Below are positions 46,201 to 57,989 of a stretch of 64,000 nt of DNA, one piece after another; within the stretch, counting starts at the first letter, position 1, and every line of letters begins with the position of its first letter. The notes under the pieces were generated by a model. The model did not search any database and had not been told where the DNA came from. It saw only the letters and a program-made list of their open reading frames with translations. Source of the DNA: Dastarcus helophoroides (taxonomy: Eukaryota > Arthropoda > Insecta > Coleoptera > Bothrideridae); assembly GCA_028583605.1 (NCBI GenBank), contig CM053335.1, forward strand, positions 19,643,068 through 19,707,067, in the 5' to 3' direction. The position numbers and the translations under genes are program-made.

Positions 46201-49200
46201 CAAATGGTAACGCGTTCTTTTTAAATTGATGTTCATTCTACGCCTTCAATCATTAAGAAAACTTACACGTCTAATATCTTATTAATCAATTCTACGTCAA
46301 GGGGCAGCCTACAGGCCCGCAACACTGTATAGCACTCTTTTCTGGTCAATTTCCCGGTTCTTTCCGTGTCTCTGACGAGTAAATATTCCCGAAGGCGAGC
46401 CAAATCATCCCATAAGAATTTCTTCAGTTCTGTTAGAGTCAAAGCCCTGGAAATCAACCCCTGACAGGTAAATATTTTAGTATGTTAAAAAATTACCGAA
46501 CGCGACTTCGATCGAAACGTTCTTTGGTACAATTAGCGGAGTACACCCGAGAGATGGTGATCATTTCGTGCTCGGTAAAGTCCTCCCCCATGAGCTGGCA
46601 CAATTTGTCTCTAAAATGATAGCGTTAGGCGGCGAATGCAGCACAAATGCGCTGACGTCACCGCCGCCATGTTTGTTAAGAGAGAGAGAAAACAAAGCGA
46701 ATTCCGTGCAACTGGAAAAAAAAGTTGAGGAAACTTTAATTACAGTAGACTCCCGCTAAAGTTGCGCCCATTGGATCGACCGTTAAAGTTGCTACTCCCC
46801 GTCATCCCCACCATTGTCCGGCTTATCGGTTCGATTGATTACACTTTATTACTAAACTAAACTCGAAAACACTTCAACTGAATAATTAAATCACTTATTG
46901 ATTCCTAATTACTAACTCACTAACTACACTGACTCTAACTAACTGACCACGAGGGAAAGCCGACCGCCTTATATAGTTTTGGTCTCCAGGTTCTAGAACA
47001 ATCCGGCAGATAAGGTTTATCGTTTGCCGAAATTTCTGGAACGCTCATCTGCCGTTTGCCTCGTTATCGCGGCCGCCTTCCCCTTATCAGATCTTTCTAC
47101 AAACTTCTTTTATGCACTAAATTCTACAATTCAAATTTCGTTACAATATGTTTTATTGCTGCTTGCGCAGTTGAGTGGTTTATTCAAAATTGGCGCTAAT
47201 ACTCGTAAGTGCAATTCGTTGTTCGAAAATTAGACTGGGAGAATATCCAACGATCGTATCCTGACAACTTTAACGAGCAGACAACTTTAACGGACGCAAC
47301 TTTAGCGAGAGTCGACTGTAAAACGAATGTTTTAACACGAGTTTGTGGTATTTCACTCTGTTTAGAGGACAAAGTTGATCTACAGCGCGGCCGTGACGTA
47401 ACACTTTTGTGCGACGCACCTTAATTTCCTGTAAGTTATAACGGGGGTTTCAGTCGGCATGTTTTCAGCCACAAAGTCCTTGTAAACCGGCCTCAATTTC
47501 TCCCTGACTTTCCCCATGATAAGCTTAATATCCGCCTTGGGGAACTAAAATTTGGTTTAATTATTAATTTGAAGTATTAGGCGCACGAGTTGTACTTCAT
47601 TGGGGTGCAGCTCCATATATCTGAGGCAGTATTCGTCCGCGTCCGTCAGTACGAATTGGAAACCGTTGATTAATATGGTAGCCCCAATGAACATATGCTG
47701 GGGTTGGTACGTCAAGGGCGGTTTGCTCGTAAAGCGCTTCTGTCCGGGCATCTTGATGGGCGCCCGTGAAAAAAAACATTGTTTAGCGCTGGTACCTGAC
47801 GAAAACGAAACTTTAGTTACTCAAAAACGTGCGAAATTACTTACTGGTTCCAACTTCATAAACAGCTATCGAATCATCCGATAGAAAATAACTGATTATG
47901 AACGATCTCTCGCAGTTGGCAGGAATATTGGAAATCATTTTGGCCTTAAATCTGAGCACGTGGCTATCAAGACCATTTCTTAAATTGATCAAAGGGTTTT
48001 TAGTCAACCAATCTGGTCAAGTCACAATTCCAAATACATACTTGTCAAGTCTTAAGAACTTCGTGAAGTCCTTATGGGGAGGTTTCGGTTCCACTGTTTT
48101 GCAATTTTGGGCGGAATCCTCGTGTGAACCGTAGCCGTTCCAAGGGGGTAATTCCCTTTCTTTAATTTTGCCTCTATCATCTTGAGTATCCTGGGCTTCC
48201 AGAGGCTCCAAACCGTAACGACTGCTGTAATAAGCCTTAGTGAAAGCGTCCCAGTCGGTTAAAACGATTTTTCTACCGTAGCAATTCACAACGCCACCAA
48301 TGGTTAAGTCGGTCTCCTTGTAGTATTCAGTATGCTCAACCCCAACGTTCAACGGATCCTCAACGTAACTAAAAAGTCCACCTAAATACTAAGAGCTTTA
48401 AATATCCCACTTAGCAAACCATGGAGATGGATATTGTAACGAAATGTAATTATAAAGTTTAGTTGGGAATTTTCTAGAGAATTTGTTAAGGGAAAGCGGC
48501 CGCGATACGGCTCCAGAAATTTCGTCAAACGATAAGTCTTATCTGCTCGTTCCTTCTAGAACCCGAAACGGGATCTATATATAATGGGTCCGATCTGCTT
48601 TCCCTCACTTAGTTAGTCAATGAATAAGTAAGTTAAGTTAGTAAATTACAATTGTAGTGTTCCGAAATCAACTAATATTCATTTGTGAGTAAATATTAAA
48701 CGTATATCCCTATCCATGGCTTCGCCACAAATGTCGGATGATATGATTACCGGCCACCAGTCAAACCAGCGCCTAAAACGTTTAGTATTGTAACGTGGTC
48801 GTCATGACCAGGCTTGGGCAGTTCCTTAAACACTTTTGGCAGCTTTTGCCTCCTGAGGAACATGCTGCCACCATCGTGTCCGCTGTTTTCTTTGTGCTTC
48901 TCAATTATTTCCATTGTGTCATCGGCCAGATGATAGTGGACGGCCAAATCGTGCTTATAACCGAATTCTGTATTGCTATCATCCCAAGAACCGTAAAATC
49001 TCAAAACCTGCACCAAAAGATCAATATTGAAATACAAATCTTGTCCACTGAAACCAAAAAAGATTAAAAAACTCTCTCTCTCTGAAAATGATAGCTTGGC
49101 TATCGAAATGCGTTAGAGCAACCTTTGCTGTGTTTTTTACTAATTGAAAAACAAGTCTTGTTCCCTAAAACCAAAAAAGATTAAGGGATTACGGTTTCAG

Positions 49201-52200
49201 GGGAGAAGATTTGTATTTCAATTTTTGAAGATAATCAAGGACCATCCGTTCCACCAAAAAAAAAGTGTTTTTCAATCTTTCTTGGTTTCAGGGGACAAGA
49301 TTTGTATTTCAATTTTGAAGATAACCAAGGATCAGTTCGTTCCACTAAAAAAAAAGTGTTTAGAGCAACCGTATCCCAATAATAATAGATTAATAACAAT
49401 GTTATGGAAAATTCAATAACTTTAATAGTTTATTAAACGTATACAGAAATGTTTTAAGGTCCATAATTAATCAAAATGATTCTTTTGACTGCTTTTATTC
49501 AAATCGATCGATTTGAATCTCAATGCAGATGACGTTGATGCATCTTTTGCTAATCTTTTAAGATTAGTGCGCTTGAAAATGCCAGTTCTGCTGGCGAAAT
49601 ACGTATCGCGTAATTATTTACTTAATTGCTGATGTGGTAAAGGGGTGAAACCTTCTTTGGACTTAATCACAAGCCACAGTGTTTAGTTCAGTGCTTTAGT
49701 GCTTTTAGAAGGAATAATTTCTATAAGTATGTGCTCTAAATAGACTATAAAAGTCCTAATGTCATTTTTTAACAGTTTGACGTCAAAATATTGAGAAAAA
49801 ATCTAAAATTTCTAACTCCAAATTAGGAATAAACCGTGACGTCATATCCGCCATCTTTGTGGTAGTAATTAAGTAGATTATTTTGTTTCTTTTAAGATAA
49901 ATATAGCCGAAAAATCCACAAAACTATTATGGCTATATTTTGCACCAACTTGCAAAAGTATAGCATAAAACATTTATGTTTATAATTTATTTTTTCAAGA
50001 CATAATGAATTTTTCATTTTTCGCCTATTATCGCACTAAATAATTATTTGATTTGATTCATTCTTCTGTTAAAATACATTAATGTCTTCAACGACATAAA
50101 TTATCAATCTAAGATAAAAAGGGGACGAAAATTTCTTAAAATAAAGGTTCGAAATCGACGTAGCTTTCATTCACGGTTATTTAAAATCAAATGTGAAATA
50201 AAAATCCCACGTAAGTAACCGTTCTACTTATTTACTCTATGTTTTAATATGTACAGCTACTATTCTGTATTCTATGACTATTTGGAGCATTCGAACTATT
50301 AATTGCTCTGTGGTCTAGACCGAATTATCGAAAAGTACAACATATACTTGACGTGTTCAAATCTAAATTATATTTTCGCTCGCCTGTTAAAATAACAATT
50401 GCATAAAAAGGCAAATAACAGGTAAATATTGTGCAAATTTCGAATACGCATAAACTAAAATTAAATTTGACATTTGGCATCCACCACCCACTTGTTTTAT
50501 CGTTTGTTTTGTCTAATGTCAAAATGTCAACCGTCACTTTCCCTCCTCAACTTCCCTGAGTTTTTCACTGTTTATTTTTCCAATTCTCAACTTGTTTACA
50601 CAGTTATCACAGTATTTAAACATTCTACGCGTTAATCCCGCAGGTGAGACCCAACCGAAAATCGATTTTACGCTTCATAACCTCCAAGAGGCCAAATCGA
50701 TAATATTATCGCCTTTCTCGTAAAATTCTGATCATGAGCGTCGAACAGGAGAGCGAACAAACGTGCGGTATGGACGCCAGAGAAGTGGAAAAGTTGGAAG
50801 AGGAGAAATTGAAGGCGAAGTATCCGTCGGGACCGGCGGCAGCCGGCGCGAGAATGATGGGCGGTCATTCTACTTTTTTGCAAAGAAGACTGGCCAAAGG
50901 GCAGAAGTATTTCGATTCGGGTGATTATCAAATGGCAAAGCAGAAGGGGGCGAATAAGTTACCGTTAAAATTGCCGGGTCCCGTGCCCATAGGTACGGGG
51001 GATGCGATACCGACACCCGAAAGTGTTCCAGCTAGGAAGACTTCGATTATTCAACCGAAGTACACTCATAATGTTAGTTAGTTAGTTTTTTTCGATGCTT
51101 AGGGTTTGACTTATTTTTTATTAAGATGTTTTGCTGCTGTATAAAACTATTTTAGATTATTTGTAAGGAACTGTTTAATAAAGTAATGAGATCTTAAGGC
51201 TTACTTAACTTGCCCACAATACTAACCGCTTTTTTTAATTTAAATACGAATAAATTTGAGGTTATGGGTCCAATTTTAAAGCGTAAAAAAATTTAGTTGA
51301 CGCCATTTTGGATGTACCTAATTAAACAGACGCAAGTAAAATGGGTAAATGTAAAATTACCTAATTCAAGTTAATCTGTGGTTATTCAATTTTGGGACAA
51401 ATTGTTATAAAATCGAAAACTGTTGACCAAAGGTAAAGTCCTTTGACTATACATATACATACTTATATTATCTAAGGTAAAGTCTGTTGGCAAATTTATG
51501 AAAAAAATTCGATTTTGACGTAAGACGTTTAAAATAATCTGTCAAATGCGTTATATTTGACATAGCTATATAAAAATTGACATAGAACATCAAATAATGA
51601 ATCATATTAATTCATAAAAAAATATAAAAGCAGCAGAAATTGTAGTAATTAAACATCGATAGTGAATAAAACTACTAATTGTTTCGATATATAAAAAAGG
51701 AGTTAAAATAAGTTGTCTAGTATTAAAACACAGAACAAACGTGGGTTAGAAACATAGAATTTTAAATATAATAAATTAAAAACTCCATGGTGTAAGGGGG
51801 AGCTACTAAACCCGTGAATAATACTTGAGATTTTTATCAAGATTTATTAACTCGAACACACACATCTTATATCAACCACTCGCATAGACTTGTCTGACTA
51901 CTCTGTGTAAACGCGGGAGCTGCTAGTGACAGACGGGGCTGCCATCTGTCATCGAAATTGACAGCCAAATTCAAATTTAAATTTTATCGTCCTACAATGG
52001 TCAGAAAATACTTTTTTTTTAATTTCGCGATTAAACTCTACACTGGGCAGAAAGTACTTTTTTTTACATTTGCGATTAAACTCGACATTTCAAATTCAAA
52101 TTATGACAATGTATTACAAAATTTCGGCCAATGGTCAAAAATTCGAATAATAATTCTTAATTTTGAAATTAAATCGAAAGTTTTGATAAAAAAGTTGAAA

Positions 52201-55200
52201 TTTTAATTTTTCCCAAATTTTCGGCTTGTATTAAAAATTTTTTTAAATAAATCAAAATTAGGAAAAAAAATAAACATCTCGAGAAAATATAAAGGCGTGG
52301 AAAGGACATCAAATAAAAATTTTTTTTTGGAAATTCCGAAATTTTGATTTCTCTCTCAAAGTTTCGAGTTTAATGTCAAAATTTTAAAAAGTTATAATTC
52401 GAAATTTTGGGGTAAATTGTGAAATTTCTCGAAAAAAATGTTTAATTGGTCTCCGTTCCACGCTTTCGTAAGAAACGTCAAAATGTGGAAAAAAAAGCTT
52501 TCAAAAAGGTCAGATTTTTACGACGGCGTAGAAAGGACATCAGTTAAAAATTGTTTTTTAGAAATTGCAACTTTTTTTCGAAAATTCGACTTTCTACCAG
52601 AAATTTAGATTTTCTACTAGAAATTTAGACTTTCTACTAGAAATTTAGACTTTCTACTAGAAATTTCTACTTTCTTCTCGAAATTTCGACTTTTTTTCAA
52701 AATAGCGACTTTTTTTCGAAATTTCGAATTTTAACCCGGAATTTCGACTTATTTTTTGAAATTTCCACTTTTTTCGAAATTTAGACTGTTTTTTCGAAAT
52801 CTCGATTTTTTCCTCGAAATTCGACTTTTTTTTTTCGAAATTTCGACTTTCAATTCGAAATCTTGACTTTCTTCTCAAAATTTCGGCATTTCTTTCTCAA
52901 ACTTCCACTTTTTTTTCGAACTTTGGACTGTTTTTTCGAAATTTCGACTTTCAACTCAAAATTTCGACTTTTTTTTCGAAATTTCGACTCTTTTTCGAAA
53001 TTTCAACTGTTTTTTTTCTCGAAATTTCGACTTTCAACCCAGAATTTCGATTTTGTTCTCGAAAATTGAACTTTTTTTTGCGACATTTCGACATTTTACT
53101 CAAAATTTCGACTTTTTTTCGAAATTTCGACTCTTTTTCGAAATTTCGACTGTTTTTCGAAATTTCGACTGTTTATTTTGGGAATTTTGACTTTCAACCC
53201 GGAATTTCGACTTTTTTCGATATTTCGATTTTTTTTCCGAAATTTTAACTGTTTTCGAAATTTTCACTTTCAACTCGAAATTTCGACCTTTTTTCGAAAT
53301 TTCGACTTTTTTTTCGTAATTTCGACTTTCAACCCGGAATTTCAACTTTCCTCTCGAAATTTCGACTTTTTTTTGAACTTTGGAGTGTTTTTTCGAAATT
53401 TCGACGTTTTTTTCGAAATTTCAACTTTTTTTTTCGGAATTTCGACTTTCAACTCAAAATTTCGACTTTTTTTTCTCGAAATTTCGACTCTTTTTCGAAA
53501 TTTCAACTGTTTTTTTTCTCGAAATTTCGACTTTCAACCCAGAATTTCGATTTTGTTCTCGAAAATTGAACTTTTTTTTGCGACATTTCGACATTTTACT
53601 CAAAATTTCGACTTTTTTTCGAAATTTCGACTTTTTTTCGAAATTTCGACTGTTCTTCGAAATTTCGACTGTTTTTTTTAGAAAATTTGACTTTCAACCC
53701 GGAATTTCGACTTTTTCCTCGAAATTTTGACATTTTTTTCAAAATTTCGACTGTTTTCGAAATTTTAACTTTCAACTCGAAATTTCGACTTTTTTTTTCG
53801 AAATTTTCATTTTTTTTTCTGGAAATTTCGACTTTCTTCTCAAAATTTAAACTTTTTTCGAAACAGCGACTTTTTTTCTAAATTTCGACTTTTAACCCGG
53901 AATTTCGACTTTTTTTTCGAAATTTCGACTTTTTTTCTCGAAATTCAAATTTTTTTTCGAAACTTCGACTTTCAACTCGAAATCTCGACTTTCTTCTCGA
54001 AATTTTGACTTCTATTTCTGAAATTTCGACTTTTTTTTTCGAAATTTCGACTTTCAATACGGAATTTTAACTTTCAATCCGGAATTTCAACTTTCCTCTC
54101 GAAATTTCAACTTTTTTTCGAAATTTTGACTGTTTTTTTTAGAAAATTTGACTTTCAACCTGGAAGTTCGACCTTTCTCGAAATTTTGACATTTTTTTCG
54201 AAATTTTGACATTTTTTTTCGAAATTTCGACTTTTTTCCGAAATTTCGACTGTTTTTTTTTCAAAATTTCGACTTTTTTTCGAAATTTCGACTGTTTTTC
54301 GAAATTTCGACTGTTTTTCGAAATTTCGACTGTTTTTCGAAATTTCGACTGTTTTTTTTTTAGAAAATTTGACTTTCAACCCGGAATTTCGACTTTTTTC
54401 TCGAAATTTTGACATTTTTCCAAAATTTCGACTGTGTTTTCGAAATTTTCACTTTTAACTCGAAATTTCCACTTTTTTCTCGAAATTTTCACTTTTTTTT
54501 CTCGAAATTTTGATTTTTCTCAAAATTTCGACTTTTTTTCGAAATAGGGTTTTTTTTTTCGAAATTTCGACTTTTAACCCGGAATTTCGACATTTTTCTC
54601 GAAATTTTGAATTTTTTTCGAAATTTCGACTTTTTTCCGAAATTTCGACTGTTTTCAAAATTTTGACTGTTTTCGAAATTTTGACTTTCAACTCGAAATT
54701 TCGATTTTTTTCTCGAAATTTTCACTTTTTTTTTCGAAATTTCGACTTCTTTTAGAAATTCTGACTTTTTTTCGAAACTTCGACTTCTTTTTGAAATATC
54801 GACTTTTTTTTGGAAATTTCGACTTCTTTTTGAAATTCCGACTTTATTTTTTGGAAATTCCGTAATTAACCTCAAAATTTCATCTTTAATCGCGAAAAAA
54901 ACAGTCGAAATTTGGTAATTAAAAATAGAAGTTACTGAACGCATCCAACTGTCAAAAGCGTTGGGAACGGAAAGAGATGGGACGCAACTGTCATCTGCCT
55001 AGTCACAGAATATAAAAATTGCGAGATTAAAATCGATATTTCAACTGTAAACTCGAAATCTCAAGAAAAAAGTCTAAATTTCGAGAGATTAAAGTCGAAA
55101 TTTCGATATTAAAGTGGAAATTTCAAAAAAAAAATCAAAGTTTCGAGAAAAAAGTCAAGATTTCAAGACTAAAGTGAAAAATTTTGATTTGTGAATTTCG

Positions 55201-56876
55201 AAAAAAAGGTCGAAATTTCGAGAACAAGGTCGAAATTAAAAAAAATTCTCTTTCGAAGTTTCGAAGTGGACATTTCGACTCTAAACTCAAATCAAAAGAA
55301 AACAGTCGAAATTTCGAGGTTAAATTCGAAATTCCTGGTTGAAAGTCAAAATTTCTAAAAAACAGTCGTAATTTCGAGGTTAAATTCGAAATTTCAAGAA
55401 AAAAGTCGAAATTTCGAGTTTAAAGTCAAAAAGTCAAGATTAAAGTAGAAATTTCGGCTTTAAATTCGGAATTTGCAGAAAAAATCGAAATATCGAGGAA
55501 ATTCGAAACGCTTAAAAAAAGTCATTTTCGAAGTTTTCAGTTTAAATGTCAAAATTTTCGAGAAGAAAGTTTGAAATTCGAAATTGTGAGCAAAAAATTG
55601 AATTCTAGAGCATAGAGTTATAATTTGTTAAAAAAGGGCGTTAAAGAAAGAACCAAGAAGAGCACAGACCTTTCTGTCATTTTTCAAAAACTGCCCCAAC
55701 TTATCGACATGTCGATCGGGTTTTTTTGCTTGCATCCCCTCCTTTTCTCGCTTTCTCATTTCGACGTAAGGATCGGTCGGCGTTGGTAGGGGATCTGGTA
55801 CAGCAATGCCGCATCTATTCAGAAAAGTCCTCGTGAACCTGTCGCATGCGGTAAGTTTGAAAACTCTCCCATAAAATTCGACTTCCCGCCCAACGTTGAA
55901 ATCGATCACGTCGTAGAAATTCTCATCCATGGGAGCAGGGAAACGTATTCGCTGTCTACACATCATGACACCTACGTAGAAATGCGTAAGTTCCGTACAG
56001 GCAAGTATTATCGCCCGCCATTTTGCGTCCTATTAGTTTCCCATGTTGTACGTAAACATTGTGAGATTGGATGGAGTAATTACAATATTTCTTTAATTTT
56101 ACTATTTAAAAACGAACTTAAATGATGAAAGCTGTAATTATATTCAGTAACACTGCGGTAGAAAGTACAAAAAAAACGCGATAAAATGCATTTCGATCGA
56201 ACGTAACAGTTTTCAATTCCGTTTGTTTTTAAATGTCATAAAAGTAAAGAAATACTGTACTTACGGGCTCCAGTTCTGCTAGTGTTTAAGTAGAATATGG
56301 TAAACTATTAGGACACTAAAATGGCGGCCGATAATACCTGGTACTATACCGAGTGAAAAAATTTCGTAAATAAATATGTTGGCCACCTTGCTTGATGCCG
56401 CTGTTTTCCTTCCTCTTCTCAACGACTTTAATGGTGCCGTCCTCCAAGTAAAAGTAAATTTTCACTTCTCTAATTTGAAACGGTGAACCCCTCACTTCCT
56501 CCATAGTTTCGGTAAAGAAGGCGTCAAAAACCAACACCTACTTACAGCGAAAGATTGCAATCCACTTTCCTAATTATTGTAAAATCTCTACCTGTTTATC
56601 GAACTGCTATCCAAGCTGGTAAATTGATGACCTTCCCCTCTGGCGTAAGTGCTCGGGTATTTATCGGAAAGTGGCCCAAATATATTCGGTTTAACCCGTT
56701 CCACTAGGGCCCGATTCCCTGGACTTAAAAAGTCGAATTTCGGGTCCATATTGAATTTAGTTCTTCCTATCTGAAATTAAACGAATTAACGCGTCGTCGG
56801 ATAGAAAGGGGCAACGCACCATTGGGTTGAAGGTGTAGCCCGGTAAAAAGGGCAAGTCGGGACAACGCAAATTCAT
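43249..56876 (-). CDS. Efhc1: EF-hand domain-containing protein EFHC1-like (three DM10 domains), ciliary
   Basis: Thirteen minus-strand exons: 56876-56820, 56770-56592, 56537-56387, 55971-55670, 49007-48751, 48368-48042, 47963-47845, 47795-47596, 47544-47420, 46610-46497, 46446-46267, 43553-43451, 43398-43249; about 754 codons. Axonemal microtubule inner protein family. Start reads MNLRCPDLPFLPGYTFNPM. DM10-1 starts at VLVFDAFFTE (YFYLEDGTIKVVEKRKENSG), DM10-2 at VLRFYGSWDD, DM10-3 at HVLRFKAKM and includes FIGATILINGFQFVLTDADE. AQNCKTVEPKPPHKDFTKFL links the last two. The C-terminal EF-hand loop is DTERTGKLTRKE, followed by LYYEDLVEFLNRDKCPM. All junctions agree in phase except exon 2 to exon 3 (see findings). 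Intron 4 (49008-55669) contains endosulfine on the other strand. Minus AATAAA at 43101-43106. Confidence 0.93.
43587..45560. mobile_element. minisatellite element V: 20-bp GGTCGAAATTGCGTGTTTAA array
   Basis: Begins with a family end (TACGGAGGCGTAGAACGGGC at 43592). A short CTCGAAAATTCGA-type lead-in follows. About 80 copies of a 20/21-bp unit GGTCGAAATTGCGTGTTTAA with variants (GCGCG, GTAGCG, TTACGTG, TTGCATG) fill 43740-45400; higher-order blocks of about 100-250 bp repeat. It sits in EFHC1 intron 11. The frames 44629-45202 are repeat translations. Confidence 0.85.
45652..46004 (+). mobile_element. LTR-like element copy B (TGTAACG ... CAACA)
   Basis: Starts TGTAACGAAATGTAA and ends GATAACGCGCAACA, so it has TG..CA termini. 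It carries TATATAAAG near 45820, a TTCCCTCAGTCAGTTGG transcript-start-like region and AATAAA near 45954. No clean target duplication is seen. No internal retroelement sequence adjoins, so it reads as a solo LTR in EFHC1 intron 11. Confidence 0.7.
46815..47141 (-). mobile_element. LTR-like element copy C
   Basis: Inverse orientation of the other copies; ends TGTCCGGC on the left and TTCGTTACA on the right (TGTAACGAA when inverted). Contains CTTATATAG (inverted TATA) and the CGGCAGATAAGG/TTTGCCGAAATTTCTGGAA core. It lies in EFHC1 intron 9, parallel to the host gene. Confidence 0.75.
48435..48705 (+). mobile_element. LTR-like element copy D (shortened)
   Basis: Starts TGTAACGAAATGTAATTATA, carries GGGAAAGCGGCCGCGATACG, AACGATAAGTCTTATCTGCT, TATATATAATGG and TTCCCTCACTTAGTTAG. 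The right end is unclear. Lies in EFHC1 intron 5 between exons at 48751 and 48368. Confidence 0.7.
49029..49370. repeat. cluster of CAAATCTTGTCCCC-family copies
   Basis: Three partial copies in both orientations, including GATAGCTTGGCTATCGAAAT and two GGGGAAAAGATTTGTATTTC-like arms, each followed by GAAGATAA(C/T)CAAGGA and CCGTTCCAC. Immediately upstream of EFHC1 exon 5. Confidence 0.8.
49480..49720 (-). repeat. inverted copy of the dispersed repeat in EMC5 intron 2
   Basis: Contains GAATCTCAATGCAGATGACG, GCGAAATACGTATCGCG, GGGTGAAACCTTCTTTGGAC and AGTGTTTAGTTCAGTGCTTT, the reverse complement of 37085-37310. The rest of 49720-50600 holds no recognisable feature apart from probable endosulfine upstream sequence. 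Confidence 0.85.
50734..51081 (+). CDS. endos: alpha-endosulfine / ARPP19 family PP2A-B55 inhibitor
   Basis: Single uninterrupted frame of 115 aa. Endosulfine, once phosphorylated by Greatwall kinase, inhibits PP2A-B55 to allow mitotic entry and meiotic maturation. The invariant core KGQKYFDSGDYQMAKQK is present; the Greatwall-site Ser is residue 62. A C-terminal RKTS (Ser 104) corresponds to the family PKA site. An N-terminal acidic/charged helix (REVEKLEEEKLKAKYP) precedes it, as usual. The ATG at 50734 is the only plausible start. AATAAA lies at 51177-51182, about 95 nt after the stop. It sits antisense within EFHC1 intron 4. An intronless CDS could be ancestral or a retrocopy; the frame is intact and the flanks show no poly(A) tract. 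Confidence 0.95.
   Translation: MSVEQESEQTCGMDAREVEKLEEEKLKAKYPSGPAAAGARMMGGHSTFLQRRLAKGQKYFDSGDYQMAKQKGANKLPLKLPGPVPIGTGDAIPTPESVPARKTSIIQPKYTHNVS
51183..52290. other. EFHC1 intron 4, no gene seen
   Basis: AT-rich, with CGGGGCTGCCATCTGTCATC near 51934 echoing the CCATCTGT motif of the 215-bp satellite. The open frame 51958-52206 is compositional. Confidence 0.35.
52291..52470. mobile_element. short internally deleted member of the TACGAAGGCG family
   Basis: Left AAAGGCGTGGAAAGGACATC and right, inverted, TACGAAAGCGTGGAACGGAG form matching ends around only about 130 bp of AT-rich sequence. It shows the family can exist without an expanded arm. Confidence 0.6.
52518..55560. mobile_element. 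minisatellite foldback element III
   Basis: Left end TACGACGGCGTAGAAAGGAC (52517-52536). The left arm (52560-54900) is the T-rich CGAAATTTCGACTTTT minisatellite with near-identical blocks of about 450 bp (52870-53180 versus 53390-53690). The spacer at about 54905-55015 has TTACTGAACGCATCCAACTG and CAACTGTCATCTGCCTAG. The right arm (55015-55560) has inverse orientation (AAGTCGAAATTTCGAG). No far end was recognised. Lies in EFHC1 intron 4. Confidence 0.75.
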
Positions 56877-57695
56877 TTTGAATTAAATTGGTAAAAGTTT
56901 GTTGTATAATTTACAAAAAAGTCAACTTTTAAAAGTGACAGCTTTAAGCTCCCTCAAATAAACTGTTTTGTCGAATAATTTGTATCTATGGCAGCGCGCG
57001 AATTGTTGTGGGAGCGTAATTCGGGTTGCCTAACAACATGAAAACTGCATTTGTTAGATCGAATAACTACCGGAAAATACACAAGGTATTAAATTTATCT
57101 GTATTAATTATTATTATATATATTTTTTTACCTAAGAAGTTCGAGGTCATCAAATAAAATATGTTTAATATAATTATTATAACTTAAACGTTATTTATAT
57201 TAGGCAATATATAATACACAATTTTCGTTTAGTAAATTGCGTATCACTACCAACGTTTTTGTAAGTAGGCAGTCCTTTATACGTTATACTGTATATAGAA
57301 TTGCATAACCGCTGCCAAATTATCTCATTATGTCAAAATAATTGGGACAAAAATAGATTCTTTGATTTCAGACTTAACCTCACTTTATCATCGCAGTGAA
57401 TCATATAAATAAAAAGTACGTGTAACGAGCATACTCCCTGCGAATCAAATATAAACATGACGTAATAAACAGACATTGTTTTCCTTATGTCTTAAATTGA
57501 ATTTACTAGTTACTAAACAAACTAAATTGGTGCAAATATTACTCATTAGGACAACCTTATCTTCCAATTTGTGTCAATGATATCACGATAAATCTGTTTA
57601 AAAATAGTGTGTGAGGTTATTTCGTTTAAGTGTTGGGTGTGAATTATAGTTAAATTTAGGCCTTTTGGTGCATTCCGCGTTCAAGTGATCACAAA
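56877..57695. promoter_or_regulatory. probable bidirectional upstream region
   Basis: Separates the EFHC1 start (minus) from a possible first exon on the plus strand at 57696. No TATA box was identified with confidence. Confidence 0.35.
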
Positions 57696-57788
57696 ATGTC
57701 TGTCTCAAAGGCTGAGAATAAAGACATATCGGAGAGAAAGGCTGAAGGAATCAATTATTTAGGAATCATTTTTAACATCGTCAAAAAG
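57696..57788 (+). CDS. possible first coding exon of an unidentified gene
   Basis: ATG (context AAAATG) opens MSVSKAENKDISERKAEGIN followed by YLGIIFNIVKK, and the frame meets a donor AAG/GTAATC at 57788/57789 in phase 0. The charged start and following hydrophobic stretch look coding rather than repetitive. No family was recognised and the next exon would lie downstream, perhaps beyond the window. The frame also continues open into the intron to 57986. Confidence 0.3.
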
Positions 57789-57989
57789 GTAATCAAACAT
57801 ACGTTGAAAAAAAACTTCGTACTCTTAATTTCGCACATAAGTTCTATTTTTTCTTTGGTTCCTAGTTCTTTAGCAATACGTAATTTGTCATGTTTCACAA
57901 AAGATATTAAAAGAAAATACTATGAGACCATAGAAGTTTCTAAAAGTGGAACACTGAAGTCTGGGTGTATCGATATTCTGACTTAATGA

